This document shows positions 13,544-24,477 of a DNA stretch of 64,000 bases, piece after piece. Every line of letters starts with the position of its first letter. Within the stretch, counting starts at the first letter, position 1. The notes below the pieces were generated by a model. The model saw only the letters and a program-made list of their open reading frames with translations. It ran no database searches and was not told where the DNA came from. The stretch covers positions 868,001-932,000 of the forward strand of contig NC_014532.2 in NCBI RefSeq assembly GCF_000196875.2, in the 5' to 3' direction. The stretch comes from Halomonas elongata DSM 2581 (GTDB taxonomy: Bacteria; Pseudomonadota; Gammaproteobacteria; Pseudomonadales; Halomonadaceae). The translations under genes and the position numbers were made by a program.

Positions 13544-14005
13544 CTACTCGGCGCTTTCCTCGCCATCCTCGCCGGTGCCGACGCGTACGGCCAGGACATC
13601 GCACTTGGCGCCGTGGAGCACGCCGGTGGAGGTGGAGCCCAGCAGCAGGGCGAAGCCGTGGCGGCCATGCGAACCGACCACGATCAGGTCGACCCCTTGA
13701 TCATCGGCGAAGCGGTGAATCTCGGTATCGGGCATGCCGACCATGACGTGCTGGTTTTCACGCGGCACCTGAGAGTCGGCGATCTCGGCGAGGCGCTGCT
13801 TGGCGTGTTCGTCGAGCTGGTCCTGGATGCTGGTGAGGTCCATGGGAATATCACCACCATAGGCGAAGCCCAGCGGCTCCAGGGTGTGCATTATGGACAG
13901 CTTTGCATGGTTGCGGTCGGCGATGTGCATCGCGCGTTCCAGAACCTTTTGGGAGTCCTTGGTCAGATCGACGGCGACCAGGATGTGACGATACTCGTTG
14001 CTCAT
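13544..14005 (-). CDS. Universal stress protein (UspA family)
   Basis: A 153-residue single-domain UspA protein. It starts with the strand YRHILVAVDLT, and ends with the ATP-binding loop VGSHGRHGFALLLGSTSTGV then CDVLAVRV. The Gly-rich loop matches the nucleotide-binding class of the family, which includes TeaD of Halomonas elongata. Unlike TeaD it is not beside a TRAP transporter here. The tail GTGEDGEESAE is acidic. The gene is monocistronic, with a hairpin after it. Confidence 0.9.
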   Translation of the reverse strand: MSNEYRHILVAVDLTKDSQKVLERAMHIADRNHAKLSIMHTLEPLGFAYGGDIPMDLTSIQDQLDEHAKQRLAEIADSQVPRENQHVMVGMPDTEIHRFADDQGVDLIVVGSHGRHGFALLLGSTSTGVLHGAKCDVLAVRVGTGEDGEESAE

Positions 14006-14154
14006 GTTGCATTCTCCGCGGCGGTGTCCAACGGTGTTGGTGACTGCCTTCCACTCTAGGATGCCCGGGACGACAAGACAACGACTTGCATCAATACAGG
14101 AAAACGGAATAACGGCATGTTATTCGAGCTCCCCGGATAAGGCAGGATGAACGA

Positions 14155-14703
14155 ATGCTCTGGTTGATCATTCTTGGTGTGGTGGGGCTGGCATTCGCGC
14201 CAGCGATGTGGCTGCGCCCGAGCCAGCGACAGCAGCGCGTGATGGGGCTGCGCGATCTCGCCCGGGAAAGCGGGGTCGCCGTGCGAATCGAGACATCGCC
14301 GCTGCACGAGGACGGCGACACCCTGCCGGCCTACCGATGGCGCTATCCATCCCAGCATCCCGGGCCCGACTTCCTGCTGGTGCGCGATGCCGTGGCCAGC
14401 CAGGCGCTCAAGCCTTTCCTGCCGGGGTGGCGCTGGCGCGTGGAGCCGCTGCGGCCGCTGCCGACCGTGGCGCGTGATGGATTGGAGGCCCTGCTGGAAT
14501 GCCTGCCGGAAGATGCGGTGGTCGTCGAATCGAGCACCGCCTGTCTGACGCTGTGGTGGGATGAATCCTGCTCGAACGAGGCATTCGCGGATCTCGATGA
14601 GCGTATGCGAGCGCTGCGCGACGACCTGGCCAATCGACCGGACTATCCCGAGGCCCATCGCCGTGCGCAGCTACCCAGAGTGCCGCCCTCCGCTGGCGGT
14701 TAG
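14155..14703 (+). CDS. Hypothetical single-span membrane protein
   Basis: A 182-residue protein with one N-terminal hydrophobic helix (LWLIILGVVGLAFAPAMWL) followed by RPSQRQQRV and a soluble domain with several Trp residues. The layout of membrane anchor then cytoplasmic domain recalls proteins of pseudomonads sometimes labelled YajC-like. I see no real YajC similarity and give no function. It is convergent with slyA, with only 4 bases between stops. Confidence 0.7.
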   Translation: MLWLIILGVVGLAFAPAMWLRPSQRQQRVMGLRDLARESGVAVRIETSPLHEDGDTLPAYRWRYPSQHPGPDFLLVRDAVASQALKPFLPGWRWRVEPLRPLPTVARDGLEALLECLPEDAVVVESSTACLTLWWDESCSNEAFADLDERMRALRDDLANRPDYPEAHRRAQLPRVPPSAGG

Positions 14704-14707
14704 GAGA

Positions 14708-15148
14708 CTAGCCTTCCTCTCGCTCCTGGATCGCCAGCCCATTGGCTTCGATGCGCGACAGCAGGTCGATGAGCTGGTCGACCTCGGCATCGTCCAGGCC
14801 CTCCAGCATTTCCTTCCTGGCCTGGGTGACGACGGTCTCGATGCGCTCGAGCAAGGGCGTGGCCTTGTCGGTCAGGAAGATGCGCTTGGCGCGCCGATCC
14901 TGGCCACAGGGGCGGCGTTCGATCAGGCCCTGTTCGGAAAGCTGATCGAGCGTGCGGACCAGGGATGGTGCCTCGACGCCGATGGCCCTGGCCAGGTCGC
15001 ACTGGGCCTGGTCATCACCCATCTTCCACAGGTGATAAAGCGTGACCCAACGGGTCTGAGTCAGGCCGTCTGGGGCCAGACGCCGGTCGATGATGGCGCG
15101 CCACAAGCGCGGCACGCGAGCGAGTTGGAAGCCGATGTTCTGATGCAT
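14708..15148 (-). CDS. slyA: MarR-type transcriptional regulator SlyA
   Basis: A winged-helix dimeric regulator of 146 residues. It starts MHQNIGFQLARVPRLWRAII, and has the recognition region QCDLARAIGVEAPSLVRTLD and the wing RRPCGQDRRAKRIFLTDKA, the order and wording of SlyA rather than generic MarR. SlyA proteins control envelope and oxidative stress genes and often counter H-NS. No target site is obvious in the window. Its end nearly abuts the convergent gene at 14703. Confidence 0.85.
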   Translation of the reverse strand: MHQNIGFQLARVPRLWRAIIDRRLAPDGLTQTRWVTLYHLWKMGDDQAQCDLARAIGVEAPSLVRTLDQLSEQGLIERRPCGQDRRAKRIFLTDKATPLLERIETVVTQARKEMLEGLDDAEVDQLIDLLSRIEANGLAIQEREEG

Positions 15149-15223
15149 GGCATATCTACGTTGAAGAAACCTGTCAGGATTGTCCGAAGCCCTGGCGTGG
15201 AATGCAACCTTATGGTTTGAAGG

Positions 15224-16462
15224 CTACTCACTATCCTCAGGGGAAGGAGTGGCGTCGTCAACGGTATTTTGACCATTGGCGGAGGTGGTGTCCTCGGAAC
15301 GAGCCACCAGCCGACGCACGTCCAGTCCGGGAAGTCCGATGGGCACGTTGATGTGCCCGTCGGCCAGGGTGGCTGCTGCGGTATCGGCCGCCACCCGGAA
15401 GCGCAACACGCCAATGCGTTGACCGCTGGCCGTCATGACGTCGATGCGCCAGCGGCCGGCGCTGTGCTCAGGGAAATTGCGCTTGTGGGTCCAGGCCCGG
15501 TAGCCCTGCTCGCGTCCTCCCTGGATCTCGAGCGGGATGCGGTCGATCAGCTCGCCGCCGTGGCGCCATTCATGGACGATCTCCTCGCGCAGTCCCCTGG
15601 GGGCGTGGATGGCGGTGTAGGCATACAGGCCATGGTCGCCCAGGGCATCGGGGGTCAGGCGCAGTTGTCCTTGTGGCGAGCGGGTCTCGACATTGAATTC
15701 CGGGGAGAGGGCGCTGCCCGAGATCCACAGGCTGGCCGGCGGGACCCAGATCCTGCCGACCCAGGCGCCCCCGGCCAGCACTGGCAGCAGGGCCAGCATG
15801 AGCAGCCAGCGGCGTGCCGTCATGGGTCGCAAAAGATGCAGCAGGCTCGGCAGGCTGAAGATCACCGTGGCCGCAAGCGCCAACAGCAGGCTCTGGCCGG
15901 TGGTCAGATGCAACAGGGTCGGCAGGGTGACCAGGACCACCAGGAAGACGCACTGGGCGTGAAAGGCGAAGTAGAGTCCCCGGCGGCGCTCAGCGAGTCT
16001 ATAGTAGAGCGGGTCGAGGATCGAAAGTATCGCCAGTGCCACCATCGACAGGGTGAAGAGCGCCTGACCGCTGGTCCATACCGTGGTTGCCAGCAGGAAG
16101 GGCAGGGTAAAGAAGAGTGTCTCCTGGTGCACCATCTGGGCGATGAAGGTCGTCACGCCACGCGGCAGGGTGGGATAGCCGCGTTGGGCCAGGAAACGGC
16201 CGATCAGGCTTTCCGAAAGCAACAGGAACCAGGTCAGCAGCATGCCCAGGGTCAGCATGGCACCGAGCCATTGCTGACGCTCGACCAGGAAAAAACTGCC
16301 GACGCCGGCCAGGAAGGCCATCGGTGGCCAGAGCCAGCTCCAGGGGCGAATTCTCGCGGCGATGCGCTCGATGCGCTGTTCCCAGGCGCCAACTCGGGAG
16401 GCGCCGGCGGGGCCTGGCTCTGGGCGGTGAGGTGGTCCACTGACGGGACGATTCGGTGACAT
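15224..16462 (-). CDS. DUF5924/DUF2914 family membrane protein
   Basis: A 412-residue inner-membrane protein. The N-terminal half has about seven or eight hydrophobic segments (for example WPPMAFLAGVGSFFLV and LLLALAATVIFSLPSLLHLL). The C-terminal domain carries the DUF2914 pattern VHEWRHGGELIDRIPLEIQG, then GYRAWTHKRNFPEH and GRWRIDVMTASGQRIGVLRF. Function is unknown. It is divergent from fadB. The last 30 residues are low-complexity and acidic. Confidence 0.82.
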   Translation of the reverse strand: MSPNRPVSGPPHRPEPGPAGASRVGAWEQRIERIAARIRPWSWLWPPMAFLAGVGSFFLVERQQWLGAMLTLGMLLTWFLLLSESLIGRFLAQRGYPTLPRGVTTFIAQMVHQETLFFTLPFLLATTVWTSGQALFTLSMVALAILSILDPLYYRLAERRRGLYFAFHAQCVFLVVLVTLPTLLHLTTGQSLLLALAATVIFSLPSLLHLLRPMTARRWLLMLALLPVLAGGAWVGRIWVPPASLWISGSALSPEFNVETRSPQGQLRLTPDALGDHGLYAYTAIHAPRGLREEIVHEWRHGGELIDRIPLEIQGGREQGYRAWTHKRNFPEHSAGRWRIDVMTASGQRIGVLRFRVAADTAAATLADGHINVPIGLPGLDVRRLVARSEDTTSANGQNTVDDATPSPEDSE

Positions 16463-16601
16463 GGGCGCAGTCTAACAGCTTGTCGTATCGATCGGGGAAA
16501 ACGCTGTTGGCGGGGCCTCGGGGGGCTTGACGTGACGCTGGGAGTGGACCAAGCTGTCACGAATCAAACGGCCGTATGAATTCCTGCACGGAGATTCGTG
16601 G

Positions 16602-18785
16602 ATGATCTATCAAGGCAATGCCATCTCGGTGGCGCGCGATGACGAGGGCATCGCGACCCTGACCTTCGACTTGAAGGATGAGTCGGTCAACAAGCTGTCC
16701 AGCGCTGTGGTCCAGGAACTGGAACAGGCGCTGGAAGCGCTGCGTGGCGAATCCGACATCGCAGGCCTGGTGCTGGCCAGTGCCAAGGACGCCTTCATCG
16801 TCGGCGCCGACATCACCGAGTTCCACGGTTTGTTCGCCAAGGGCGAGGACGAGATTCAGAGCATGCTCGAGCAGGTGCACGGGATCTTCAACGGTCTCGA
16901 GGACCTGCCTTTCCCCACGGTCAGCGCCATCAACGGCCTGGCTCTGGGGGGCGGCTGCGAGGTGACGTTGGCCACCGATTTTCGCGTGATGAGCGAGACC
17001 GCCAAGATCGGCCTGCCCGAGACCAAGCTCGGCATCCTGCCCGGCTGGGGTGGCTGCGTGCGTCTGCCGCGGCTGATCGGCGCCGACAACGCCATCGAGT
17101 GGATCGCCGGTGGCACCGAGAATCGCGCCGATGCCTGCCTGTCGGTCGGCGCGGTCGACGCCGTGGTGCCGCCCGAGTCTCTCGAGGCAGCGGCGCGCGA
17201 CATTCTGAATCGGGCCCGGAGCGGCGAACTCGATTACCAGGCACGTCGCACGGAAAAATGCAGCCCCCTGGGCCTCGACGCCATCGAGCAGATGATGGCC
17301 TTCGAGACGGCCAAGGGCTATGTGGCCGGCAAGGCCGGACCGCATTACCCGGCGCCGATCGAGGCGATCAAGGTCATCCAGAAGGGAGCCGGCGAGGAGC
17401 GCGCCCGGGCCCAGGCCATCGAAGCCAAGGCGTTCGGCAAGCTGGCGCTCACCGATGTCTGCTACAACCTGGTGGGCCTCTTCCTCAACGATCAGGTGGT
17501 CAAGAAAAAGGGCGGTCAGTACGCGAAGCAATCGGTGCCCGTGGAGCGGGCCGGGGTGCTCGGCGCGGGTATCATGGGCGGCGGCATCGCCTATCAGAGC
17601 GCCTCCAAGGGCACGCCGATCCTGATGAAGGACATCAAGGACGAGGCCATCGAACTGGGGCTCAAGGAGGCCCGCAAGCTGTTCGCCAAGCAGGTGGAGC
17701 GCGGCAAGCTCTCCAACGAGCAGATGGCCGAGCGGCTCAGCAACATCCGGCCGACGCTTTCCTATGGCGATTTCTCCCACGTCGACCTGGTGGTCGAGGC
17801 GGTGGTCGAGAATCCCAAGGTCAAGGGGGCGGTGCTCGCCGAGGTCGAGGAGAACGTGAGCGAGGACACCATCCTCACCTCCAATACCTCGACCATCTCG
17901 ATCACCCGGCTCGCCGAGAACCTGAAGCGGCCCGAGAATTTCTGCGGCATGCACTTCTTCAACCCGGTGCATCGCATGCCGCTGGTCGAGGTCATTCGCG
18001 GTGAAAAGACCGGCGACGGTGCCGTGGCCGCGACCGTGGCCTATGCCCGCAAGATGGGTAAGACGCCCATCGTGGTCAATGACTGCCCGGGCTTTCTGGT
18101 CAACCGCGTGCTCTTCCCCTATTTCGGCGGCTTCAGCCAACTGATGGCCGCCGGGGCCGACTTCCAGCGCGTCGACAGGGTGATGGAGAAGTTCGGTTGG
18201 CCGATGGGCCCGGCCTATCTGCTCGACGTGGTGGGCATGGATACCGCCGTGCACGCCGGTGAGGTGATGGCCGAAGGCTTCCCGGAGCGCATGGGCAGCC
18301 TGGGCGGTGCCGGGAGTGAGGGCAAGAGCGCCATCCAGGTGATGTTCGACAATGAGCGTCTGGGGCAGAAGAACGCCAAGGGCTTCTATGCCTACGAAGA
18401 GGACAAGAAGGGCAAGCCCAGGAAGGTCCGCGACGAGGCGGCCATCGAGCTGGTCAAGGGCATTGCCGAGTCGGGCCGCGAGTTTTCCGACGAGGACATC
18501 ATCGCGCGGATGATGACGCCTCTGTGCCTGGAGACCGTGCGTTGCCTGGAGGATGGCATCGTCGGCACGCCGGCCGAGGCCGACATGGCGCTGATCTATG
18601 GCATCGGCTTCCCGCCGTTCCGGGGTGGTGCGCTGCGCTATATCGACGCCATGGGGCTGGAGGCGTTCGTTGCCCAGGCCGACGAGCTGGCCGCCGAACT
18701 CGGGGCTCTCTACGCGCCGACCGACAGGCTGCGCGAGATGGCGCGCAACGGCGAGCGTTTCTATCAGGATGCCGCCGAGGCCTGA
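16602..18785 (+). CDS. fadB: Fatty acid oxidation complex alpha subunit FadB
   Basis: A bifunctional enoyl-CoA hydratase and L-3-hydroxyacyl-CoA dehydrogenase of aerobic beta-oxidation. The hydratase part has [11 protein letters not shown] and [18 protein letters not shown] with the catalytic glutamates, then [15 protein letters not shown]. The dehydrogenase part has the NAD loop [20 protein letters not shown] and the catalytic region [19 protein letters not shown], then [16 protein letters not shown]. The 727 residues match FadB. ATG 16602 gives MIYQGNAI, as in pseudomonad FadB. It heads an operon with fadA 57 bases downstream. Confidence 0.97.
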   Translation: MIYQGNAISVARDDEGIATLTFDLKDESVNKLSSAVVQELEQALEALRGESDIAGLVLASAKDAFIVGADITEFHGLFAKGEDEIQSMLEQVHGIFNGLEDLPFPTVSAINGLALGGGCEVTLATDFRVMSETAKIGLPETKLGILPGWGGCVRLPRLIGADNAIEWIAGGTENRADACLSVGAVDAVVPPESLEAAARDILNRARSGELDYQARRTEKCSPLGLDAIEQMMAFETAKGYVAGKAGPHYPAPIEAIKVIQKGAGEERARAQAIEAKAFGKLALTDVCYNLVGLFLNDQVVKKKGGQYAKQSVPVERAGVLGAGIMGGGIAYQSASKGTPILMKDIKDEAIELGLKEARKLFAKQVERGKLSNEQMAERLSNIRPTLSYGDFSHVDLVVEAVVENPKVKGAVLAEVEENVSEDTILTSNTSTISITRLAENLKRPENFCGMHFFNPVHRMPLVEVIRGEKTGDGAVAATVAYARKMGKTPIVVNDCPGFLVNRVLFPYFGGFSQLMAAGADFQRVDRVMEKFGWPMGPAYLLDVVGMDTAVHAGEVMAEGFPERMGSLGGAGSEGKSAIQVMFDNERLGQKNAKGFYAYEEDKKGKPRKVRDEAAIELVKGIAESGREFSDEDIIARMMTPLCLETVRCLEDGIVGTPAEADMALIYGIGFPPFRGGALRYIDAMGLEAFVAQADELAAELGALYAPTDRLREMARNGERFYQDAAEA

Positions 18786-20021
<1,236 letters not shown>

Positions 20022-20048
20022 CGCCCTGAGTCATCAAGGCGATATCGA

Positions 20049-20080
20049 CGCAAGCGGCGCCCCGAGGGGCGCCGCTTGCG
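20049..20080 (+). terminator. Terminator hairpin after fadBA
   Basis: A perfect 15-base inverted repeat (CGCAAGCGGCGCCCC with GGGGCGCCGCTTGCG) with only GA between the arms, 27 bases after the fadA stop. The T tract is short (TT), so strength rests on the stem. It may also serve the convergent minus-strand gene at 20123. Confidence 0.75.
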
Positions 20081-20122
20081 TTGGATGGGGCTGGTGGCTC
20101 GCAGGGGAATCCGGCAAGGGAC

Positions 20123-20584
20123 CTAGAGTATCCCCGCCTCCAGGCCGGCAGCCAGGGTCAGCGCCAGTTCTTCCACCCGGGCCTCGAAGTCATCCTGCCA
20201 TTCGCCTCTCAGCGTCAGCGGTTCCTGCACCCATCTCCAGCCCAGTCCGGTGACGATGCTCTCCACGGCGCGCCGTGTGCCGGTGCCGTCTCGGCCGGCC
20301 CGGATGTAGAGCGCGCAGGGCAGGCCTTGTTGCTTTTCCAATACCGGGTAGTAGCTTCGGTCGAAGAAATCCTTGAGGGCGCCGCTCATGTAGCCGAGGT
20401 TTTCGGTGGTGCCGAGCAGGATGGCATCGCAGGCCAGGATATCCTCGGGGCCGGCTTCCAGCGGAGGCCTGGTGATCACTTCCACATCTTCGACATCGGG
20501 ATGGTGAGCCCCTCGGTCGGCGGCATCGCGCAGGCGTCGGGTGTTGTCGGAAGGCGCATGGGCCACGATCAGCAAGCGTTTCAT
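20123..20584 (-). CDS. Flavodoxin-like fold protein
   Basis: A 153-residue flavodoxin-fold protein. The phosphate-binding loop region is MKRLLIVAHAPSDNTRRL. A second FMN-side loop is ILLGTTENLGYMSGALKDFF, resembling NAD(P)H oxidoreductases of the WrbA/flavodoxin group. It is probably a soluble FMN-binding redox protein; partner and substrate are unknown. It is convergent with fadA, with the fad terminator between them. Confidence 0.8.
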   Translation of the reverse strand: MKRLLIVAHAPSDNTRRLRDAADRGAHHPDVEDVEVITRPPLEAGPEDILACDAILLGTTENLGYMSGALKDFFDRSYYPVLEKQQGLPCALYIRAGRDGTGTRRAVESIVTGLGWRWVQEPLTLRGEWQDDFEARVEELALTLAAGLEAGIL

Positions 20585-20735
20585 TGGGCGCCTCCGGGTT
20601 GAAGAGTGTCGCTTGCGCCATCATGCCATGGGTGGAGGTCGTTGACAGGCTAATGGCATTTGCCGAGCCTTAAGACGGCCGGAAACACGGTGCAGTGTTT
20701 CCCATCACGATATTATCTCAGGGAGATCGACGATC

Positions 20736-21212
20736 ATGGCCTTTGCATTGACGAACATGCGGGTGGAAAGCCCCGCCTTCACCGATCAGGGCGAGATTCC
20801 GGCACGCCACACCGGCGAAGGAGAGGATCTGTCGCCGGCGCTGTCCTGGCACGATGCGCCTGAGGGCACCAAGGGCTTTGCAGTGATCTGCCACGATCCC
20901 GACGCGCCCCTGGTGGAGCATGGCGGCTACGGCTTCGTGCACTGGGTGCTCTATAATCTGCCGGGCTCCACCACCTCGCTCGAGGAAGCCACCTCCGAGG
21001 GGACCCGCGGGGTCAACCACTTCGGGCGCAACGGCTATGGCGGTCCCATGCCGCCGGAAGGGCATGGTGTCCATCAGTACTATTTCTGGGTGCTGGCGCT
21101 GGACAAGCCCACCGCCTTGCCCGAAGGCATCACCATGGCCGAGCTGCTCAAGCAGGTCGAGCCGCACCTGCTGGGCATGAACCGCCTGGTCGGCACCTAT
21201 CGTCGCGATTGA
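20736..21212 (+). CDS. YbhB/YbcL family Raf kinase inhibitor-like protein
   Basis: A bacterial phosphatidylethanolamine-binding-protein fold of 158 residues. The signature PDAPLVEHGGYGFVHWVLYN carries the conserved D-P-D-A-P and H-W residues of the ligand pocket, followed by GYGGPMPPEGHGVHQYYFWV. There is no signal peptide, so it is cytoplasmic like E. coli YbhB. ATG 20736 follows GGGAGATCGACGATC. The biological role in bacteria is unclear. Confidence 0.9.
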   Translation: MAFALTNMRVESPAFTDQGEIPARHTGEGEDLSPALSWHDAPEGTKGFAVICHDPDAPLVEHGGYGFVHWVLYNLPGSTTSLEEATSEGTRGVNHFGRNGYGGPMPPEGHGVHQYYFWVLALDKPTALPEGITMAELLKQVEPHLLGMNRLVGTYRRD

Positions 21213-21248
21213 ACAGCGCGGCTTGAGGAAATAGCGAAAGGAGTCGGT

Positions 21249-21821
21249 ATGTACCAATCGATACGCCATGCGTTGATTGCCTGCCTTGCCACCGGCCTGA
21301 TGAGTGGCTCGGCCATGGCCAGCGATGACGAGCCCGATGTGTTTGGCTGGGTGGAAAAGGCCACCATCGAGGAACCCTGGGGGCCCGAGGTAAAGGTCAA
21401 GCTCGATAGTGGTGCCTTGACCTCTTCCATGCAGGCGGAGGACATCGAGAAATTCGAGCGCGATGGCGAGGAATGGGTTCGCTTCGTCGTCGAAGTCGAA
21501 GATGAAGCGACCGGCGAGGTCGTCTCGAAGACCTTCGAGCGCCCCATCTTCCGCAAGCTGCTCCTGAGTGGAGCCGGAGGCGAGGATCGTCGGCCGGCGG
21601 TGCTGATGACGCTGTGCATCGGCGATACCCGCTATGAGGAGCAGTTCAGCCTCGAGGATCGCGATGACATGACCTATCCGGTCCTGCTCGGGCGGCGCAC
21701 CATCCAGGATCTTGGCTTGCTGGACGTGACCCGAACCTTCGTCCACGACCTGGAGTGCGACGAGGATACGCCGCTGCGCAAGCATGAAGACAAGGATCTC
21801 GACGAGGATATCGGCATCTAG
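21249..21821 (+). CDS. Periplasmic retropepsin-like protein (PF05618, RimB-related)
   Basis: A 190-residue secreted protein. The signal peptide is hydrophobic residues 7-22 ending in SAMA-SDDE. The domain then has VKLDSGALTSSMQAEDIEKF, with the D-S-G-A equivalent of the aspartic protease D-T-G motif, and later YPVLLGRRTIQDLGLLDV, the second hallmark. The family is often labelled ATP-dependent zinc protease, but I see neither an ATP nor a zinc motif. The tail after residue 165 is very acidic. A cytoplasmic paralog lies at 50290 beside rimK. Export separates this copy from that role. Confidence 0.8.
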   Translation: MYQSIRHALIACLATGLMSGSAMASDDEPDVFGWVEKATIEEPWGPEVKVKLDSGALTSSMQAEDIEKFERDGEEWVRFVVEVEDEATGEVVSKTFERPIFRKLLLSGAGGEDRRPAVLMTLCIGDTRYEEQFSLEDRDDMTYPVLLGRRTIQDLGLLDVTRTFVHDLECDEDTPLRKHEDKDLDEDIGI

Positions 21822-21862
21822 CTTGCTCGGCGCCACCGAATGAACCGGCTTGCGGAGGGCTC

Positions 21863-22228
21863 GTGAGCGACTCGTCCCCATTGAAGGTCTACTATGACGC
21901 GGCCTGTCCGATCTGCCGTCGAGAGCGCCGTCGCTATGAGCGTCTGGCGCGGCACTCGGAATCGGTGGAGTGGCTGGATGCCAACACCCATGAGGCCGTG
22001 TTGAGTGAGCACGGCGTCACGGTGCAGGAGGCCCTGCTTTCGCTGCATGTGGAAGATGCCGGGAGCAGGCTGTATCGCGGCATGGATGCCTATATCCTGT
22101 TGATGCAGCGAATCCCGCGGTTGCGTCCCCTGGCCGTGCTCATCGGCCTGCCCGTGATCAAGCCCGTGTTGACCTGGTGGTACGATCGCTGGGTCAGGCG
22201 GCGACTGGCCCGGCAGGGGCGATTATAG
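21863..22228 (+). CDS. DCC family thiol-disulfide oxidoreductase (DUF393)
   Basis: A 121-residue protein with the family motif YYDAACPICRRE near the N-terminus: Asp followed by C-x-x-C, the expected redox pair. A middle GMDAYILLMQRIP and a C-terminal hydrophobic stretch PLAVLIGLPVIKPVLTWWYD match DUF393. The tail is Arg-rich. GTG 21863 follows GGAGGGCTC. It lies 41 bases after the retropepsin-like gene, on the same strand. Confidence 0.85.
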   Translation: MSDSSPLKVYYDAACPICRRERRRYERLARHSESVEWLDANTHEAVLSEHGVTVQEALLSLHVEDAGSRLYRGMDAYILLMQRIPRLRPLAVLIGLPVIKPVLTWWYDRWVRRRLARQGRL

Positions 22229-22393
22229 TCAGGAGCCCCTGAGAACCGCGCCCATGGAGAAGGATCGTGAACCGACCGGCGACGGCCCTGCAACGCGAGC
22301 GCTCGATGCTGATCGTCAGGCCGCTGGCCGTGCGACGGGTTGCCTTGACCATCGAGAAGGAAGAGATCTGATGCGGTTCGGAAGAGGGAAGCG

Positions 22394-23335
22394 ATGATGC
22401 GCCCCCTGGCTGGACGCTTGCCCTCGACCCGGCAGCTGCAGTGTTTCATCGCCGTGGCCGAAGAGCTCAACTTCCGCCGGGCCGCCGAGCGTCTGCACAT
22501 GTCGCAGCCGCCTTTGTCCCGGCAGATCAGCGGGCTGGAAACCCTGCTGAGGGTCAAGCTTTTCGAGCGCGATACCCAGGGCGTCAGCCTGACCTCGGCC
22601 GGCGAGCTCTTCGAGCATGATGCCCGTCGAGTCCTCGAATCGCTCAATCTCGCATTGCACAATCTGCGCGACGCGGCTGCTGTCGACACGGCCGATGTCC
22701 GCCTTGGGCTGACGAGCGTGATCGACTTCAGCCTGGTTCCCGGCATCCGTGATGTTCTGCAACAGGACTCACTTCCCTCGGGCATACGGATCGAGGAAGC
22801 CTATTCGAAGCGTCTGGTCGAACGGTTGTTGAGCGGGGAGCTGGATCTCGCCCTGGTCGGCGAGATCGTCGAGCCGGGCGAATCGGTCCAGGCCCGACGT
22901 GTCGCTCTCGACCCGCTGATGGTGGCGTTGCGTGAGGACCATCCGGCGGCCGAGCGTGAGCGGGTGTCGTTCGACGATCTGGGCGATACCCGGCTCTTCT
23001 GGTTTCCCCGCCATGACAATCCGGTCTTCCATGATCGCTGCGAGCGTGTCTTCGACGCTCATGGCTATGTGCCGCCGCGCCGCCCCGAACCCGATGAGCA
23101 CGTGACGCTGCTGGCGCGGGTGGCCGCTGGCGATGGCGTGGCCTTCCTGCCTACCTCGATGCGGGCCGCCAGTCGTCTCGGCGTCACGTATCGCCCCTTC
23201 ACCCCCGAGCTCGAGGCGAGCCTGACCATCGAACTCAAACTGCTCTGGCGGACCGACGAAACGCGTGCAGAAGTCCTGGACGCTGTCGATGTACTGCTCG
23301 AAGCGGCCGAGCCAAGCAGCGATCTCAGGCGTTGA
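22394..23335 (+). CDS. LysR family transcriptional regulator
   Basis: A 313-residue LysR protein. The helix-turn-helix in residues about 11-65 (LQCFIAVAEELNFRRAAERL, then SQPPLSRQISGLE) is followed by a two-lobed effector domain. The resemblance is to the CbbR/BenM-like branch, but no inducer can be named. The divergent-target rule does not help, since its upstream neighbour is on the same strand. Its end overlaps the convergent aldo/keto reductase by 11 bases. AGAGGGAAGCG precedes ATG 22394. Confidence 0.88.
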   Translation: MMRPLAGRLPSTRQLQCFIAVAEELNFRRAAERLHMSQPPLSRQISGLETLLRVKLFERDTQGVSLTSAGELFEHDARRVLESLNLALHNLRDAAAVDTADVRLGLTSVIDFSLVPGIRDVLQQDSLPSGIRIEEAYSKRLVERLLSGELDLALVGEIVEPGESVQARRVALDPLMVALREDHPAAERERVSFDDLGDTRLFWFPRHDNPVFHDRCERVFDAHGYVPPRRPEPDEHVTLLARVAAGDGVAFLPTSMRAASRLGVTYRPFTPELEASLTIELKLLWRTDETRAEVLDAVDVLLEAAEPSSDLRR

Positions 23336-24353
23336 CGCCCTTCATGCCTTCCTCCGTATAACGTTCACCGTGGGCCGCCTTCGGCGGCAGGGCGCTGTCG
23401 AGGTCGTCCAGGTCTTGCGTGTCCAACTGCAGGGCCAGAGCACCGAGATTCTCGTGCAGGTAGGCCGAGCGCCGGGTGCCCGGTATTGGCACGATATGCT
23501 CGTCCTGGGCCAGCAGCCATGCCAGGGCGATCTGGCCCGGTGTGGCATCGTGGCGCTCGGCCACGCGGTGCACTGTCTCGAGCAGTGTCAGGTTGCGCGA
23601 GAGGTTGTCGGCCTGGAAGCGTGGGTTGCGGCGCCGGAAGTCATCCTTGGAAAGATCGTCCTGACTGGTGATACGACCGGTCAGGAAGCCGCGCCCCAAG
23701 GGAGAATAGGGCACGAGCCCCACGCCGAGCCGGCGCGCCATGGGCAGGATCTCGGCCTCGACATCACGCGTCCACAACGAGTACTCCGTCTGCAAGGCGG
23801 TGATCGGGTGGATGGCGTGGGCCTTGTCCAGGGTCGACGCCGAGACTTCGCACAGCCCTGCATGAGCGATCTTGCCTTCCTTGACGAGCTCGCTCAGACA
23901 CTCCATGGCGGCGGTGATGTCGCCTTGAGGGTCCACGCGGTGCAGGTAGTAGAGATCGATGCGCTCGATGCCCAGGCGCTTGAGCGAAGCTTCGCAGCAG
24001 GCCCGGATGTACTCGGGGCGGTTGTTGATCTGGCGTGCATAGTCGGCATCGCCGCGGTCGATGCCGCACTTGGTGGCGATCTTGATATCGCTGGCACCGA
24101 GTGACCGGCGTCGTTCGGCCAGGAACTCGCCGATCAGCGTTTCGTTATGGCCGCGGCCGTACATGTCTGCTGTGTCGATCAGGTCGATGCCGGCATTGGC
24201 CACCTCGGCGAGCAGTCTCCGGGAGTCCTGGTCGTTCGATGGTCCGTAGAACTCGCTGATCCCCATGGCACCATAGCCCAGCGCCGAAACGCTCAGTCCT
24301 TGTCCCAGGGTGCGGTGGGGGAGAGTGGTGGATACGGTGTGGTCGTGTGTCAT
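23325..24353 (-). CDS. Aldo/keto reductase
   Basis: An NADPH-dependent (alpha/beta)8-barrel reductase of 342 residues. The catalytic tetrad is visible: Asp and Tyr in LIDTADMYGRGHNE, Lys in IKIATKCG, and His in LYYLHRVDPQGD. The coenzyme site near the end is IVPIPGTRRSAYLHENLGA. It is close to the AKR13-type oxidoreductases. It lies 124 bases downstream of the efflux gene on the same strand, so it may be part of the SoxR-controlled transcript, which is inference. Confidence 0.9.
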   Translation of the reverse strand: MTHDHTVSTTLPHRTLGQGLSVSALGYGAMGISEFYGPSNDQDSRRLLAEVANAGIDLIDTADMYGRGHNETLIGEFLAERRRSLGASDIKIATKCGIDRGDADYARQINNRPEYIRACCEASLKRLGIERIDLYYLHRVDPQGDITAAMECLSELVKEGKIAHAGLCEVSASTLDKAHAIHPITALQTEYSLWTRDVEAEILPMARRLGVGLVPYSPLGRGFLTGRITSQDDLSKDDFRRRNPRFQADNLSRNLTLLETVHRVAERHDATPGQIALAWLLAQDEHIVPIPGTRRSAYLHENLGALALQLDTQDLDDLDSALPPKAAHGERYTEEGMKGVNA

Positions 24354-24477
24354 GGTGTCGCCCTTGTCGTGGGTGAGGTGCCGGCGGCAGCCGGATGCCT
24401 CACAGGATGGAAGGGCTGCGGCGTACGTGGAATGTCGTTCATGGCAATACCGTTTGGGTATCAGGGGCCGGAATCCG

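Noticed and set aside
22267-22371. A 34-residue frame (GTG start) between the DCC protein gene and the LysR gene
   Set aside because: The start spacing is ambiguous, the product is basic without any recognisable feature, and the region is too short to judge. It could be a leader peptide, but the evidence is weak.
24350-24442. A 30-residue frame whose stop overlaps the aldo/keto reductase start (ATGA)
   Set aside because: The overlap is suggestive, but there is no ribosome binding site and the product is Pro/Thr-rich and looks random.
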